Shown here in pieces: positions 47,591 to 61,111 of a stretch of DNA of 64,000 nucleotides. The stretch is taken from NCBI GenBank assembly GCA_004154925.1, contig QJNS01000172.1, positions 8,444-72,443 on the forward strand, read 5' to 3'. A model generated the notes under the pieces. It saw nothing but the letters and a program-made list of their open reading frames with translations. It did not search any database and was not told the DNA's origin. The position numbers were made by a program, and so were the translations under genes. Origin of the DNA: Monosporascus cannonballus (taxonomy: Eukaryota; Ascomycota; Sordariomycetes; Xylariales). Each line of letters starts with the position of its first letter. Position 1 is the first letter of the stretch.

Positions 47591-47971
47591 TATTATAACC
47601 TAAGCTAATTAGGCCTGCGAAAACGGTCCAACTAAGATTACAAAGCTACGTTAATTCAGGGTTACGTAATCAATGCTTAATAGATTTTAACTAAATACGA
47701 CTAAGCACGACTAAATAGCACTAAGCAATTACTAAATAGGGTTTTACTAAACAAAAATAAGCAATAATCAGGGGATTAAAATATATACGTTCATTATTTC
47801 CATAATTTAGATAACTTCAACTTGTAATATAATATCGTTACCTAAGGTACCCTTGATATTACGAAACGTAATACGTTACTGTATCTATTACTTAGATTCC
47901 TACAATACTCCTGCCAACATAAACTCGTCGACTTAAGGTTTAATAGTTAGTTAAACCGCATAGCCGTCACA
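47591..47971 (+). repeat. 3' LTR of element B
   Basis: 381 bp, TATTATAACCT...GCCGTCACA; the right end keeps CA. It is the partner of 41284-41654 and carries the same kind of decanucleotide repeats in U3. Confidence 0.85.
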
Positions 47972-50900
47972 CGTTAATTTAATAAATTTAGCCGAAAAGC
48001 TAAATATCTCGGAATTTGAGAAATAATAAAAACAGAAAATAGCCGAACTCTTTATATACTAAAAGAAATTCCGGCGAATATATTCCGAAAAAATAACCAA
48101 AAAATATTTTAACTATTAAAAACAAAATATATAATAAATCTGATCTTAGGGAAAATGCCTTTATTCGGTCTAATTTATCTTATTTCGGAGGTTTAAAAAA
48201 GGGTATTCGAAAAATATATTCGAAAAAACCTAAAAATAAGCCGGATATATTATTTAAAAACGAACGTAAAGATATTAATATTATTCGTATTTAAAAAAGA
48301 CGGTAATTTCCGATTATACGTTAATTATAAAGGGTTAAATTGAGTAGCGATAAAAAATCGATATTTTTTATTTTTAATTATAAAAGTGACAAATCGTTTA
48401 AAATTAATTAAGGTATTTTCGAAAACTAATTTTAAAAATGTTTATTATTGTATTAGAATTAAAAAAGGCAATTAATAGAAAACCGTTTTCCGAATACGAT
48501 AGAGGCAATTTAAATATACGGTTATATTATTTGGTTTTATTAATACATAAATTAGGTTTCACGCTTATATGCATAAAGTATTAATTCAATTAATTAATTA
48601 TATATACGTAATATATTTACATTATACAATTCTTTATGCGAATAACGAAAAATATATATGAAATATTTTCAGTTAATTTACAAACGGTTATTATAATATT
48701 AATTATTTATTAAAGCATATAAATATAAATTTTGTAAAAAAAAGATAAAGTTTTCAAAATTTATAATTAATATCGACGGCTTAAAGATAAACAGTCGACG
48801 AATCGATATTATCGAAATATAACTAAAACCAAAATTAATTTATAATATTTAAGTATTTTTATTATTTATAAATTTTTATCGAAAATTCATCATTTATTAT
48901 TTACGTGTTACCGAACTTATTATTAGGTTTTTAAAAGAGACGTAAAACAAAAATAAAGTAATAGAATTTCGATAATTCGAAAAAATTAAAAAAACGTTTC
49001 GAAATTTAAAAAAATGCCTTTTAGTTGGCAATTATTTTCTAATATTAAGATAGCGCCAAAAATACCAGAGTTAAAATAAACGCCTCGATAAAAACCATAT
49101 TAAAAATATTTTTATAAAAATACGGAAAATATTAACGCTTAATTGCATATTGATTGAAAAAGTTAAATCTAACCGAAAAACGATAAGTTATACAGTAATA
49201 AAAATTATTAATAATTATAAAAAACCTAAAATATTAATAATAATACTTTAAGGAATCGGAAACAAATTTCGTAATATTTATCGATTATATAACATTAAAA
49301 AATATAATAAAAGCGCCGGCGTATAGCCTTAAGAGAAAGTTCGCTTAATAAATTTACCGCCTTACGTAATTTAATTTTGAAATCTAATATTAACCGGACG
49401 TCGCCAACTCGGCAAATAGGTTATTTAAACGTCCGGATTACATATTAAGGAAAATCGCGTATAAAAATATAATTTTTATATTATTTAAAAAATTAAGATT
49501 TATTAATAATATATCAGAAAACGTAGAGAAAATAATCGTAAATATATAACGCGATTTAAAATATTATATAAAAGCAAAAGGCCATATAAAAATAACGTAA
49601 AATTTGTTCGCTATAAAATTTTTAGATAGATTTTAGGTAACGGAAATTTAAGTAATTACTATCCGCGTAAAAAAAGCGAAAAACCTTCGGTATACGATTG
49701 TAGCAAGTTTTCAAAAAAAAATGGGAGAAAATAAGGAATTATATATTTACCGAACCCATTATTTGCGAATAATAATATAAGTATAAATCATAATAGTAAT
49801 ATAATTAACGGTTAAATAATAATAATTATAAATTGCAGCCGTATTACGATCGGATTCCGAAAAATTTAAGGAAAACGAAATTGATATTAAAATTATTGTT
49901 TATAACCAATACGTTTTACATCTTTTAGCAAAAAAATTATTTAAAAATAAAACGGCATTTTAGCCGAAGGTTTTCTAATAATTTTACGATTAGATTCGAA
50001 AACTGCAAATTAAAGATTTAAGTATTATAAAGTTAATATAGATAATTAAACGTTAAGCCGGAATACAAAAATATTTCCTAAATTTAAATAAAATTTTATA
50101 TTATTGGAATAAATTTATAATTCCGTTATAAGGCGTTTTACGAAAATAATTAATTACTTATTACTATAATAATCCAAAAGTAAGATATATAAAATATATT
50201 TACATGTTAAAATTAATAATTAAAAAGTTCTATAAAGAAAATGTGGCGAGTTATATCCAAAAAAATATATTAAATAATATCCGAATTATTAGGACATAAT
50301 AAAGTTATATCATAAACCATATAAATAGCTATACCCCTTACCGTTACTTAAATAAATTTTCTAAAAAATCTCGTTAGATTTTATTACGGAGTTTCTCAAA
50401 AGCCTAGATTTAAACGGGTTAAAGTACGACGTAATTCTGGTGATCGTCGACCGTTTTACGAAATTGGAATTATTTATTTTTACGGTTAAAACCTTAACCG
50501 TAACCGAATTGGCCCGATTGTTTTACGACAAAATTAAATGCAAATTCGATATATTAGTTAAAATTATTATGGATAAAAACAAATTATTAACAAATTAATT
50601 TTAGGCGAAATTTTATAAAAAAGTAAAAGATAAAGCGGCAAATATTAACCGTTTATTATCCGTAAATTGATAAGCAAACAGAATATATTTATTAGGTCTT
50701 AAAATATTATTTTCGTAGTTATATTAGTAAATATTAAAATAATTAAATAAAGTTATTACGAAATGTAAAATTTATATATAATAATAAGCAAAACGTATTT
50801 ATCGGCTATTTTCGTTTAAAAACTTATATAAGTATTATTTAAAAATAATGGAATATTTCTTATAAAAGTTTAAGAAATAAGTATAGAAAGATAAAGAATA

Positions 50901-53278
50901 TCTTAAAATAATAACGGTTATTCGTTAAGTAATATATAAATATTAGAAAGAATTAATAGCGGCTTAAAAAGTTTTATAATTAATATTATATGCCTATAAA
51001 ATTTAAATTAAAATAATAAATAAATTTATAGATTAAAGATTTTAAGTTTAAAAATAAAGAGTTTGTATTTATTTATATTCGAATTATAATTAAAAATTAA
51101 ATAAATTCTTAAACGTAAAAATGCTTTTATTTTATTAAATATTAACAAATATATAATATATGTTTAATATTTTTATTAAAACCGTAATATAATCGAAAAC
51201 TCGATAACGTTTAAATAACGTTATCGAATCTAATAAAAAGTAAGAAAAATAAGTAATAAAAAAATTGTCCGTTACTAAACTAATCGGAAATAATAAAAAT
51301 ATTTAATTAAATAAAAAGATTAATTTATCAAATATAATACGTAAAAATTCCGAAAACATTTTAAATACGTATTTAAAATATTATAACGTTACGAAAAAAA
51401 ATTAAATACGTATATAAAAAATAAAATAACCTAAAAACCGCAAAGTAATAATAATCCGATTAGAAATTAATTATCTAATAATTATAAAAATTACAAAAAA
51501 TAAATTTAAGCAAATGTAAAATTTTAATATTATAATATTATTTAATTACATAATTACTTTTAAGTTTTTGGCAAATAATTACTTTATTATATATCGATTA
51601 AAAACTTATAAATAATATAAAAAGAATTAAATTTTTATTATGAAAATAGAATTTTATATTAAATTATTAAACCTTATAATATTTAGGTTTTAATAGGCGT
51701 ATTAAAAGTATTAATATAAAAATATCGAAAAATAATCGAAAAATATATAACGGAAAAAAACGGGTGCGTTTATTAAATTTATTAAGCGTAATATTCCGAA
51801 AATTTTTTAAAAACGTTTTATTTTTTTATACAAAATAAGGCCTAAATAATCGGAATATAATTTGTTATTAGTTGAAAATAAAATATTTTTTTTAAAACGC
51901 TTAACGTACTTAGGGTTTAATAATAATTTTACCGGGTAAAACCGTTTTTTAATTATAATTATTAATAAATATCAAAATATTATTAATACGTTAAATAATT
52001 AGCGAAAATTATTTATAAATAAAAAACGTAATAATTTAATAATTTTCGAAAATCGTTTTATTTATAAAGGTACCTTAAAATTACGCTCAATTAGAAATTT
52101 ATTACGGAATAATAAAAAAAGATCGTAATATTTATAAAAAGGATTTAAATTTGCAAACTTATAAAACAGCGTTAAAATTAAACTTCGGTAATTATAACGG
52201 ACGATCGAAATTTAATTTTTATTATATTAAAACAACGATATTCCTTAATAATACCTATATTAAGGGCGAATTTGGCTTTACGAAAAATATTAAGTCGATA
52301 ACCGACCGTAATTATGTCGGAATGTTCGTATTAGGTATCCGTAATACGAACCTTTTCGAATTTATTAATTAACTCCTAATTATTAATATTAAATCAAAAA
52401 AACCGTTTAGGCGATATCTTTAAAAACGATCGAAATTTAAACGGAAATTAAATAACGATATTAATAATATTAAAAATAATTATTTATTATACAAAAACCT
52501 TTATAATATTAATTAATTACGATAAAATTTAAGGCGTCCGGAACCTAAATATAAACCGTACGATAATCGAAATAACTTTATATTACGTAAATATTATATG
52601 GTTTATTACCGTCTATAATATAATTAATATTTATTTTATTATTAGTATTAAGGGAATAAGGTTAAAAAAATTTTAATCCTTATTAATATTAAAATATTAT
52701 TTTTGGAATTTTTTACAAGAACAAAATATGGCGAACGGAAATAATACGTAAAATAAACGGAAAAGGCGGAATAAAAATAAAAAAAGATAAAAAATCGAAC
52801 AAAACGCATACGCAAAAGAAATAAAAATATAAACGCAAAAAAAAAAGAAAAAAAGGTAAATAAAATAAGGTTAAAAATTGTATTATAATACGAAATTATG
52901 CGGAATATAATTGATTACGTAATATAATACGTATTAATTTTTACGGCAATTATTTATAATATAATATAACGGTATATTATCGGCAGGCATACGTAATTAA
53001 ATTTACGAAACGCATTATATTAAATTAATAATAATATTATTAAAGATTAATAATTTAAAAAGGTAAAATAATTCTAAAAATATAACTCTTATAAGGATAA
53101 AGCTAATAATCGACCAGCTACCGATTAATTATTAATGCATTTATTAATATAAATCCACTATCTGGCAGCTAATAAGAAACGCCAGATCAAAATAACTTAA
53201 TACATTTACTTTTTAGAATCTGCTTTACGACTGGTCGGAAATCACCTCACCCAGCTCACAGCTATCCGTTATCTTACA

Positions 53279-55988
53279 TTTGGGCTGCCTAATTATCCGT
53301 TAATAAATTTGTATATAATTTTCTAATATTCTGAATTACGATTTTTTTTATTAATTAAATATGCTAATAATTTTATTTAATAGATTTTCGTTAATTTCCC
53401 TATCAATATATTTTTAAAACCATAATTGTTGTTAGAATTAAATTACTTAATTCTTGTATTAACGTTCTTAATATTCGTAATATTTTCGATTAATAATAGG
53501 AAAATCGACCTTTTATCGTAATTAGAATTAGGGTAGATTCGAATAATTTAACGTAATAAAACAGTTCTTTTAGCTAGGTAAATTCGGTAATTTAAGTTAT
53601 TTTTCGTTCGATAGTTGTTAATTAAATTATAAATAACTAGGTTTCGAATTAAGTTTTTTAACATCTTGTTTTTAATTCGAATTTATTTTAATCGGCCTTT
53701 AATTTAAATAATTTTTATTATCGCTTTTTTACAAATACCTTTCGTTTATTCTTTCGTTATTATTTTAGTTATTAATAATAAAACTTTTTAAATTATTATT
53801 TTAATTCAAGTTATTACTTTATAAAAAATTATTTGTAACATTTTATTATTATCGAAGTTATTATCGCTAAAGTTAAATTTTCGATAAATTGCAATATTAT
53901 TTCGACATTGTAATAAATTCGATTAAAATTATAATAAAGACTTTTACAGTAAACGGATCATTAGCGAAAATAGAAAAAGAAATAATCGAAATTACACAAA
54001 TAGCTAGCGATATAAGGTTTTAAAATTACGTATTAATATTTTCGAACATCGTTTATTTTTTTTCTTTTTATCAAATCTTTATAATCGAGTTATTCACTCT
54101 ATTGATTTTAATTCGAACTTAATACCTCCGAAATAATATAAATCAAAAGTTATTTGCTTTAAGTAATACTTTAAATTTTTTACGAATTAACGATATGTAA
54201 AGCGAACTTCACTAAAATTCTAATAGTTTTATTTTTAATTTTTTCCGTTATTGAAATTTACTGGATATATGTCTATTCGACGTATCATATAAAATAACCT
54301 AGTACTATTAATTGGCTTTATTTCTAAATCTGCTAAAAAAGCGCTAGGTATATCGATAAAGCGTTAGTCAAAAGTATTTATACATAAGGTTCGGCGCTAA
54401 AAACGGAAGTGTGGTAATAAATATATAGCTCGTATTATTTTATAATTATTTTATTATTAATATGTTTTAGTAAACATATTTCGCAAAACTCGAAAATACT
54501 AGAATAATATCTATTTAATTTTTTAAAAAATATCATTTTATTGTATCGTTTGCGATATACTTATAAATATATTATTTTAATTTATACGAATAAAACCTTC
54601 TGCTATAAAAGTATTATAAAAAATTGCAAAAAAGATTTTAATTTTAATTTTAAAAATAATAATATTTATATTATTTATAGCAAGCAAGTAACGTTTTAGA
54701 TAAAAGATATTTTTAGCGTTCGAAATATTTATTTTTATTAAAATATAATTATTTTAGAGCCGGTTATGAAGATTTTAAGAAAATTAAAGAAATAATATGT
54801 ATTTGTTAAATTATTTTAATTAATCTTATATTGTTTATTTTAAATCTTTATTTAAAAAAGGGCTAAAACAGTTATTATTATTATTTAATTCAGTAAATAT
54901 TACATTTTATAAGTACAAAATCTTTTATCGATGAACCTTTTAGTTTCGTATATTTTATATAAATCTTTACTTAATTTAAATTTTAGACTTAGTAAAAAGT
55001 TTTTATTCTAGTTTTTTTTTAATTAATCACTTAATTTTTTATTTTTAACTTAATTCAATCTTATTATTTTGCCTTATTATAATACGTCATTTTTGATTAC
55101 AGTTACTTAATTTGTAAAATAATTTTAAAATAACCGTATTTAGAATTTTTTGGATTTAATTCCGCAATACTCCTTTAATTTAAATATTAGAAATCCGACG
55201 AATTATAATTTTAAGATTCGTATACCAAAAAGGCTCGAACGCAAAAAACCAATTTTTCGAAAAGATAAAATAAAATCGAAAAAGTATATTATAACTTAAG
55301 ATAATAAATCAAGCGCAAATTAAATAATTACACATATTTAAATTTATATATAATTTTCTAAAAATAAATAAAATAAAATATTATTTTGGAACTACTTTAA
55401 TATTTTATTAATTGTTAATAATCAGGCAAAATAACAATATTTTAATTAAGTTATAACGAAATAAGTTAAAATTAAAAATACATTTATAATATCAGATATT
55501 AATAATAATATATATATTAATATTTATAATAAAATAACGGAAATATTTTATTTCAGCGATAATACTGTTTACGATATTTGTTATAAATTTATCGTTAATT
55601 GTCGGAAAATTTTATTATATTTTAGATTAAACTATTTTGTATCACAGTTTAATAAGTAATGTTTTGCCTTAATTATTTTCTGATTATTTTATTAATATTT
55701 TTAACTCTTATTACTAGCTCAAGGCGGAAATACTTTATTAAATATTCTTACAAAAAATGGTAACGAATTTTTTAAATAATTTCGTTACATATTTTAATTA
55801 TTTTTAATAAATAATACTGTTATAAATCGAAACGATTTTAACTTTAATATTAAAGTTAAAATTATTAAGGAAATTTTCTTTATATTTCGTTCGATATATG
55901 TGAATTATTTCCTAATTATTTTATTTTTTAATATTTTAACGTAACTTTAATTATTTTAATATTTAACATTTAAAATAATATAATACCG
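53279..55988. other. AT-rich, highly degraded relic sequence
   Basis: About 2.7 kb at very low GC with stops in every frame. I could not assign it to a family by translation. It is presumably older RIP-degraded repeat. Confidence 0.45.
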
Positions 55989-55990
55989 TA

Positions 55991-57851
55991 ACGTAATCCA
56001 CAAGCGAAGCGCCCATATAAGCGAAGCGCTTACCCAGATTTAATTTTTTAATTACCTTATTTTATTTTTATATTTTTTAATATAATAATATATTTGAACT
56101 TTTAAAGAAAGTACGATTAAACCTTGCTATTTAGGCCAAAAAACGCAATTTTCGTATTAGTTATAAAAAGCTTGCAATTATATATACTGTTCCGAAAATA
56201 AATTGTCGCGAACGAATTTGAGGCAAACCTGTACGACGCAATATACCGCCCAATTCGCGAAAATTAACCGATTCCGAAAAGCAAATTATTATTAAATATA
56301 TTTTCGATTTCGATTTGCGAATATTTTTTTCCCGATTTAAAAATGTTAAAAATATAGCTAATATATTTTTACGTAAACGTAATACGGGACGTATTCGCGT
56401 TAATTAAACGTCGAATTTCGTTAAACGGTAAATTAAGCTAAAAATACGTTTAAATCGAAAAATCGATTACGAAAAAGTTATATATAAAAATCTAGAAGTA
56501 TTTCATAAATAGTTCGAATTTGTACGTAATATAATTACGAAATACGGTATTTCGGAAAAGGATATATATAATTTCGACGAAATTAACTTTTTAATAAGAT
56601 TAATAATGGCGTCGGATATGGTAGTTATAAGCGCCGAAAGGCGTAAAAGGCCCAGATAAGCCCAATAAGGCAGTAAAAAATAGGTTACGGTTATTTAAGC
56701 CGTCAGTTCTTAAGGCTAGGCCTTCTTTCCGTACATTATCGTAGCAGGCAAAAATTACTTTACTTTCTGGTACCGTAATAATTCTATATTACGCGATTAG
56801 AAAATTACCGTAAGTAATAACGGTTAAATAATAAACGCTTTAGGTTTAGATTAGGTTAAATATTTCGACAAATATATCAAAATACGTATAAAAGTTATTA
56901 AACGTTTTTTTATCTTTCAAAGTTACGAAAATTATTATTTAATAAAATTTAAAAAATATTGCAAAAAAATAATATTATTATATTTTATATATCTTCTTAT
57001 TCCTTTTATAAGCTTTAGCTTTTTGATGTAATATGTTTTTCTTCGTTAAAACGGGCTTACGGTCGTTATATCAAAAATTTTATAAAACGTTATAATACGT
57101 ACGTTATTAAGAAAAAAATTTTATCGGCTTTTACGAAACGTTTAAAACGTTTATAACTCCCGAAAATATTAAGGCCGGTTTCCGCGATATTAACCTTATT
57201 TTATTAAATCTCGAATATGTTATTTCGTAACTAAATATCCGATAACCCTTTTAAATACTAACCGTTTCCCTTTTATTTTTATCCTTTTATTTCGAATGCA
57301 AAATATTTAAAACCCTTAAAAAATACTATTGCAATTTAATTGTCTAAAAAATAAAATTATAAATTATTAAGGTAATTTGCCGATAATTATAATCGAAACA
57401 GTAAATTATTTAGCTAAAGGTATAAATTATTTATTGTATAAGGTTGTTTTTTTTTAATAATAAGGTTAGCCATTTTCGCGAAACCAATTATATTTTTAGT
57501 AAGCGTCGAAAAACCAAAAATAAACGCCTCCAAAAAGGAGAATTATTTATTTTTTAAAAAGGGGAGGCTTTCCGGGCCGAAAAAGAAAGTAATGGCGAAC
57601 TAATATAGGAAATAATGGCGGAAGGTAATCGTCGTAAAAGAGTTGCAAAAAAAACGGTGCTATAGCGTTTGCGGTAAGCCCGGACATAATGCGCGTACTT
57701 ATTAAGAAGTAATAGATACGTTTGATAAAGATTATTCCGAATAATTTTAATTAATTTAAGTATGATATAGTTATTAAGAAACTGAATATGTATAATAGGG
57801 TTATTAAAGTGGGCGCTTCGCTTATATAGGTGCTTCGCTTATGAATTACGT
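55991..57851 (+). mobile_element. Fot1/pogo (Tc1-mariner) transposon H with TIRs and TA duplication
   Basis: 1861 bp. Left TIR ACGTAATCCACAAGCGAAGC and its right counterpart (ending GAATTACGT at 57851) are flanked by TA (55989-55990 and 57852-57853). The plus-strand degraded transposase reads AIIYTVPKINCRERI (helix-turn-helix region, about 56170-56220), then KYGISEKDIYNFDEINF (about 56540-56590; the usual NFDETGF is altered) and SAERRKRPR (about 56630). It ends with a C-terminal zinc knuckle CYSVCGKPGHNARTY (about 57659-57703) whose last Cys is Tyr. Stops are scattered throughout; inactive. Confidence 0.9.
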
Positions 57852-57853
57852 TA

Positions 57854-58802
57854 AACGATTTATATTTTAAATTACATTAATATAAAAATATTTTTCGATC
57901 GTTTTTAGGAATTTTAAATTCTTTTTTGTAAAAATATTTCGGCTCTAAATATAATTTTCGATAATTTCGTAAAATATTTTTTATTTACGAAAAAGACTTT
58001 TGGCTATACTTTTTAGCCCGTTATAAAGTTTACGATATTTTCACGTAAAAAATTTTTTTTCCTTTAATATTACAAAAAAATAAATCTTATAAAAGATTAT
58101 CGCGGTTTACGACTAGGATAAATTCGAAATTAAAAAAACGGTTTATCTATTTAGCTATATTAAAACTCAACTTTATAAATAAATATATTAAATAATTATT
58201 TTAAAATAATCTTAAAATAATTTTATCATATTTTAAAACGTATATAAGCCGATATTCGATTTATCCAGGATTTTACGATATTTTATTATTAAAGGTTACC
58301 GGCTTTATGACCTGGTGCAATGAGACCAAGAAGGACCATTTTATATATTATTTCTATACGAAATCCCGCGGTCTTATTTCTAAGATTTGCCTTTAATATT
58401 CGAACTTTTTTTATTATAGGTATATTACGAGAAATTACAGAATAAGGTTTTAATTATATTAAGATATTTATATAAAAATAGTTTCAAATATATAAAAATA
58501 ATAAAAGTTATTTGGATTTTAAAATTAACATATTAATTCACAATATAAAAAACGTTTTATAAAATTTAGTAAACAAAGCCTTTTAAAAAGTTTTAATATT
58601 ATTAATTACGTTTATATTAAAGTTATTTCTGCTATATTCGATGATGCGAATTTTAAATTTTATATTAATAGAAACTTTTTATAAAAAGTCAAAAAAAAAT
58701 ATTTTAAATTAAAAGCGATTATAATATTAATTTATTAGCCGTAATATAAATAATTTTTTCTTTTTTATTAGATTAAGCTTATTAAAATTTAATTATAATA
58801 AA
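57854..58802. other. AT-rich relic between two pogo elements
   Basis: About 950 bp of degraded AT-rich sequence. A short GC-richer stretch at 58284-58345 (GGTTACCGGCTTTATGACC...) stands out but is not identified. Confidence 0.4.
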
Positions 58803-58804
58803 TA

Positions 58805-61111
58805 ACGTATTATATAAGTAAGTTGAACACATAAATAAGCTGGACATTTTTTGGCATTTCGCAATAATAAATTCAAATTAAATAATTATAACATAATAAA
58901 TTCATTTAAATTAATCGGATTCTTTATCGTTAAACGTATTTATAGTTTTCTTATAAGTATGCGTATTATATCTGGGCTCACCGCAAATGCCATATTTCCG
59001 TTTTTTCGCCTGAACTCTTTTACGACGATTATCTTTAGCCGCTGTTAATTATAATTATTTATCATCACCTTTTTTCGTAATTATAAAAGTTTGAGTTTTC
59101 TTTATAGTAAGTATTCTTTTTTTTAAAAAAACGTATGTTTTTAGTTCTTTGGCGTTTATTAAGAATGTAATTCGTTTCGCGAAGGTAATTATTTTTTTTC
59201 CGAAAAAAAAGCGACTTTATATAAAAGTATTAAGTTACTGTAACGAACCTATCATACATCCACCTGGAAGTATAAGCAGTATCCGAAAAGGGTCTTGATT
59301 TGCAGGTAACAATAAGGCGAAAAATAATTTAATATATTCGTTAAGGAAATTTCAAGGTATTTTTCTCTTAATCAGAAAACGGTATAATTACCTCTGGCTA
59401 AGAGCTTAAATTAATAACTAAGGAACGAAAAATTAAGTAAGTAATTATTTATATAGGAGACCCAAACCTTATATATCCTTCTTATCCTTTATATTTCTCA
59501 TAGTCTCTGGGGATCTCGAGAAACCATGGTGTCTGTCGTCCACGAATCTCCTGGTATCTCTGGAAATTGACAGAGACCCGAGGTTTATCCGATGGAAGGT
59601 GGAGATCCCGAGCGTCTCCAACTTCCTGGGCCTCTTTTGGGCCTAGTGGAGTCCCTTCTGAACGTAACAGTTACTTTTATTAAAAGATTAATTGATTTAA
59701 TTATCTTTGTTAGCGAGTTACCTTAGTAATTTTTGACTTTTCTTTACAAATAACGTTTCCGTCAAGTTGTTTTAATAATTTTTTTAAGGGTTTTCGTAAG
59801 TAAGGAAATAGCGAAATTGGCAGAGGTAAGCGGCAAAACGGTTAGTATAGGTATAACTAAAAATTTTAGCTGGAAAAAGACGCGATTAGGATCGAATAAA
59901 ACAAATCCCGTTTTTGCGAATCCGGATTTAATATTATCGGTGTTATAATAGCTTTAAATACGTCGTGAAAGCCGGCGATAAAACTTTCTTTAGCAATATG
60001 GGTAACGTATCGCCGTATAAAATTTTCGATATAAAGCGAATACGCGCGTTTTAATACGGAAAAATAAGATATGTTAAAAGGTTAAAGCCGATAAAAGGAA
60101 TAGGCAGGTATACAAAATATGATAATATTATTAATTTGGTAATATTTTTCGAATTTGATCGAATAATGGCTTTTGTAACCGTCGAAAATAATAAAATATT
60201 TCGAATTTTTAATACGCGTTTTAATATATTTATTAAAATATTAAATCTATTTTAAACTTAATTTATTATTATTCAGCCGTTTTCGCTTATAACAAATCTT
60301 TAATCCGATAAAGGTAAGTTATCGGCGAAATAGCAAAATAAATAGTTTTTCTTAGTAAAAATACTAAATAAAGATAAAACCCAGTTTTAAAAATTAATAA
60401 CTTATATTACCGTAAATTATTTCGCATTTCCTTATTAACCTTATCGAAATTTTCTACATTTTTTAACGTTAATAATAATTATGTTTGTTACCATAAAAAA
60501 CCTTATTAAAAATCTCGTTTTGTCGAAATTATAAATATTCTTTTTTGCGATACCGTATTTTGCGATTATAACTCGGATAAACTCAAATTATTTCCGAAAT
60601 ATTTCTAAATTTTTATATAAAAGTTTTTAATAATTTATTTTTCGATTTAAACGCGTTTCGAATTTTTTTGGCCGTTTAATAAAGTTGAACACTTAATTAA
60701 CTCTAACGCGTCTCGTAACGCGCTGCGCAAGCAGCAAATTTGCCATATCTTTAACGTATTAACGCCGGATAGGAAACGTTTGCGTATCTAGATTAAAAAT
60801 CCGTTCGACGATCGATTTCTTTTCGATCGGCGTTAGTTTTTGTAAAAGAGGGATAATATCGGCTCGGGCGCGTATACCGTTATATCGCGTTTTTAGGGTG
60901 AAATATAGGATATTATAAATAGAACTAAGTTTTTTATAACTAATTTTCGAGTTATTTTTCTTAGCCTAAATGGCTAGGTTTATTCTCGATTTTTTAATAA
61001 GCTGTTCCATATCGTGGTTAGAAAAAAAATAAGTAATTGAAGTCGGATAATAAAATTGTTAAAAGAAAATATCCAGTTTATTTGTATGTCCAGCTCACTT
61101 ATATAGTACGT
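58805..61111 (-). mobile_element. Fot1/pogo transposon G1 with TIRs, split by a solo LTR
   Basis: TIRs ACGTATTATATAAGTAAGTT (left) and ACGTACTATATAAGTGAGCT (right, minus strand) with TA at 58803-58804 and 61112-61113. Subtracting the inserted LTR and one GTTAC leaves 1871 bp, almost the same length as H. On the minus strand the transposase reads LTPIEKKSIVERIFNLDTQ (about 60845-60790) and KDMANLLLAQRVT (about 60755-60715), then KYGIAKKNIYNFDKTRF (about 60560-60510), where the usual NFDETGF has E-to-K and G-to-R changes as expected from G-to-A mutation. Confidence 0.9.
59239..59669 (-). repeat. Solo LTR, family A, TSD GTTAC, inside G1
   Basis: 431 bp, TGTAACGAACC...GAACGTAACA, flanked by GTTAC (59234-59238 and 59670-59674). 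The conserved left part matches other A LTRs; the right part (about 59490-59665) is GC-rich and unrelated to the variable parts of the other copies (repeated TCTCTGG/TCTCGAG words). Confidence 0.92.

Larger units (their letters stand above)
41284..47971 (+). mobile_element. Full-length chromovirus B (Ty3/gypsy), RIP-degraded, TSD CGTTA
   Basis: LTRs 41284-41654 and 47591-47971 enclose a 6.69-kb element flanked by CGTTA (41279-41283 and 47972-47976), inserted within element C. Gag starts near ATG 41708 (ARMKPKKPEPYDGKGNS at about 41820-41870). A zinc knuckle at about 42505-42560 reads YFNYGKIEHKTYKYRKPKK with both outer Cys changed to Tyr. The reverse transcriptase at about 44570-44760 contains ITFKTK, GLTNVLTIF and FVICYFNNISIFSK (YLDD to YFNN). 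The integrase at about 45950-46400 reads NIFVIIDRFTKISYFL and YINYKQNN. The chromodomain at about 46815-46925 reads NGFTQYLIKWKKYLDSENTW and is one of the better preserved parts. Many stops; inactive. Confidence 0.92.
39050..53278 (+). mobile_element. Gypsy-type retrotransposon C, RIP-degraded, split by element B
   Basis: Plus-strand Ty3/gypsy-like element of about 7.5 kb once B is removed. Likely LTRs are about 39050-39372 and about 52973-53278 (shared CAGCTAATA...ATAACTTAATA and CTATCYRTTATYTTAYA ends). Gag with a zinc knuckle at about 40618-40650 reads YYNYRKLSHKS (Cys to Tyr). The reverse transcriptase resumes after B at about 48270-48660 (KKDGNFRLYVNYKGLN, then YLHYTILYA where YLDDILIYS is expected). 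The integrase at about 50370-50720 reads DVILVIVDRFTKLELF. About 1.8 kb between integrase and 3' LTR is unexplained. No target duplication was found, so the outer limits are approximate. Confidence 0.75.
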
